This document shows, piece by piece, positions 20,244-20,854 of a stretch of DNA of 20,854 nt (position 1 is the first letter of the stretch; every line of letters starts with the position of its first letter). The position numbers and the translations under genes were made by a program. Source of the DNA: a virus; the IMG/VR virus record IMGVR_UViG_3300024346_000637, positions 1 to 20,854 of that record; one strand, given 5' to 3'. The notes under the pieces were generated by a model that made no database searches, had not been told where the DNA came from, and saw nothing but the letters and a program-made list of their open reading frames with translations.

Positions 20244-20854
20244 GCGCTATCCCTGCCGGTATCAGTTGTTTGAGCGTTTGAAGTGTTGCTGCTGACAGTT
20301 GCAGACTGTGGTGGTTTGCCAAAGTCAAAATAAGTGGCTGCAATCGCTGGAACACGGTTCATGCTAGTGTCGCTAGGGTAGATAAAGTTCCACGCCTTGG
20401 GAGTCGTTTTGATGCCCTGGATGCGGTTCTCTAAGATGGTACGGAAACTAGCGCAGGTAATGCCTACTGTTGCAATGCGTGTTCTTAGCTGATCGTTAAA
20501 ATCTTCAGTGATTGAGCAATTGCTGACGATGCCAGAGTAGCGTTTAAAAAACTGTTGGCTAGGGCTGGTGATAATCTGATTGTTGCTGTCCAAGAATCCA
20601 CGCCATACGTCAATGTTGCTGCCCTTAATGTTGGCGGCAAGCACTACGGCAATGTTGGTGCCGTCTACGCCTGTGAGCGAAATTGCTAGGTCGGCGCTGT
20701 TGGCTTTAATGTTTCTGTCAATTGCGCTGATATTTAACAAGCTGCCCAGGTTGGTAAACGTCATGCTGTCTACGGTAATTGCTGCTGCTGCATTGCAAAA
20801 GTAATAGGTTGCCGTGCTGGTGATTAGCCGGATAAATTCAGCCTGGATGATGGA
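20240..20854 (-). CDS. tail protein, 5' end beyond the right edge
   Basis: The frame is open through the right end of the window; the internal ATG at 20764 is preceded by 30 more codons of sensible protein (for example FIRLITSTATYYFCNAAAAITVDS), so the true start lies outside. The visible 204 residues are beta-rich, with segments IKGSNIDVWRGFLDSNNQII, RYSGIVSNCSITEDFNDQLRT and SFRTILENRIQG, the pattern of a minor tail protein found beside the tail-tip gene in other phages. I cannot give a family name with confidence. It is coupled to the acetyltransferase gene (ATGA). Confidence 0.75.
   Translation of the reverse strand, partial: SIIQAEFIRLITSTATYYFCNAAAAITVDSMTFTNLGSLLNISAIDRNIKANSADLAISLTGVDGTNIAVVLAANIKGSNIDVWRGFLDSNNQIITSPSQQFFKRYSGIVSNCSITEDFNDQLRTRIATVGITCASFRTILENRIQGIKTTPKAWNFIYPSDTSMNRVPAIAATYFDFGKPPQSATVSSNTSNAQTTDTGRDSA

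Noticed and set aside
1-20854. tRNA, rRNA, insertion sequences, integrase and attachment site
   Set aside because: I saw no cloverleaf-like sequence, transposase, integrase motif or terminal inverted repeats; a dedicated search could still find a short att core.

Overview
The window is part of a tailed double-stranded DNA phage (Caudoviricetes) or a closely related prophage. The long tail-tip (GpJ-like) protein suggests a siphovirus-type particle. Tight gene packing, many ATGA and TAATG stop/start overlaps, and a full set of tail, lysis, recombination and replication genes support this. Base composition is intermediate, and several small proteins resemble ones I associate with phages of Betaproteobacteria (Burkholderiales and relatives); that host guess is inference only. 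No integrase, terminase, portal, capsid, tRNA or rRNA gene is visible. The head genes probably lie beyond the right edge, upstream in the late operon.

There are three transcription blocks. (1) Positions 1-2627 read leftward as an early operon: a Cro/YdaS-like HTH protein, a DUF1376 replication protein whose gene contains iteron-like repeats, two Cys-containing small proteins, two overlapping small ORFs, the RusA Holliday-junction resolvase, another small Cys protein, and the start of a gene cut by the left edge. (2) Positions 2628-2801 are an AT-rich divergent control region. From it a second early operon runs rightward (2802-9045): a small unknown, a DUF932 protein, several tiny proteins, and then a recombination cassette consisting of a Rad52/Sak-like annealing protein, a non-coding GGCNN pentamer array region, an unknown 204-aa protein, a YqaJ/lambda-type exonuclease and an SSB-like protein. 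Accessory small genes follow. (3) Positions 9011-20854 read leftward as the late operon. From its upstream (right) side it carries a tail protein cut by the window edge, a GNAT acetyltransferase, the tail-tip protein, a tail-collar adhesin, a small structural protein, a 1529-aa tail fibre with a C-terminal S74 chaperone, small proteins, a cluster of four small membrane proteins including a 3TM holin, and an M15 peptidase endolysin.

The most unusual element is the 5387-5677 intergenic region between the annealing protein and the 204-aa protein. It holds two blocks of strictly phased 5-bp units of the form GGCNN (22 and 19 units) around a 57-bp core with two small hairpins. It is not coding and I cannot match it to a named element class. 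Other points of interest are two intergenic hairpins with UNCG tetraloops (GGGGC-UUCG-GCCCC and GGGGC-UACG-GCCCC) just upstream of ribosome binding sites, and a candidate replication origin inside the DUF1376 gene.

Several genes are under 60 codons and were found by reading the sequence directly (12-191, 4092-4241, 7151-7273, 10016-10168, 10171-10335, 10325-10471). All functional calls rest on motif recognition by eye, with no database search.
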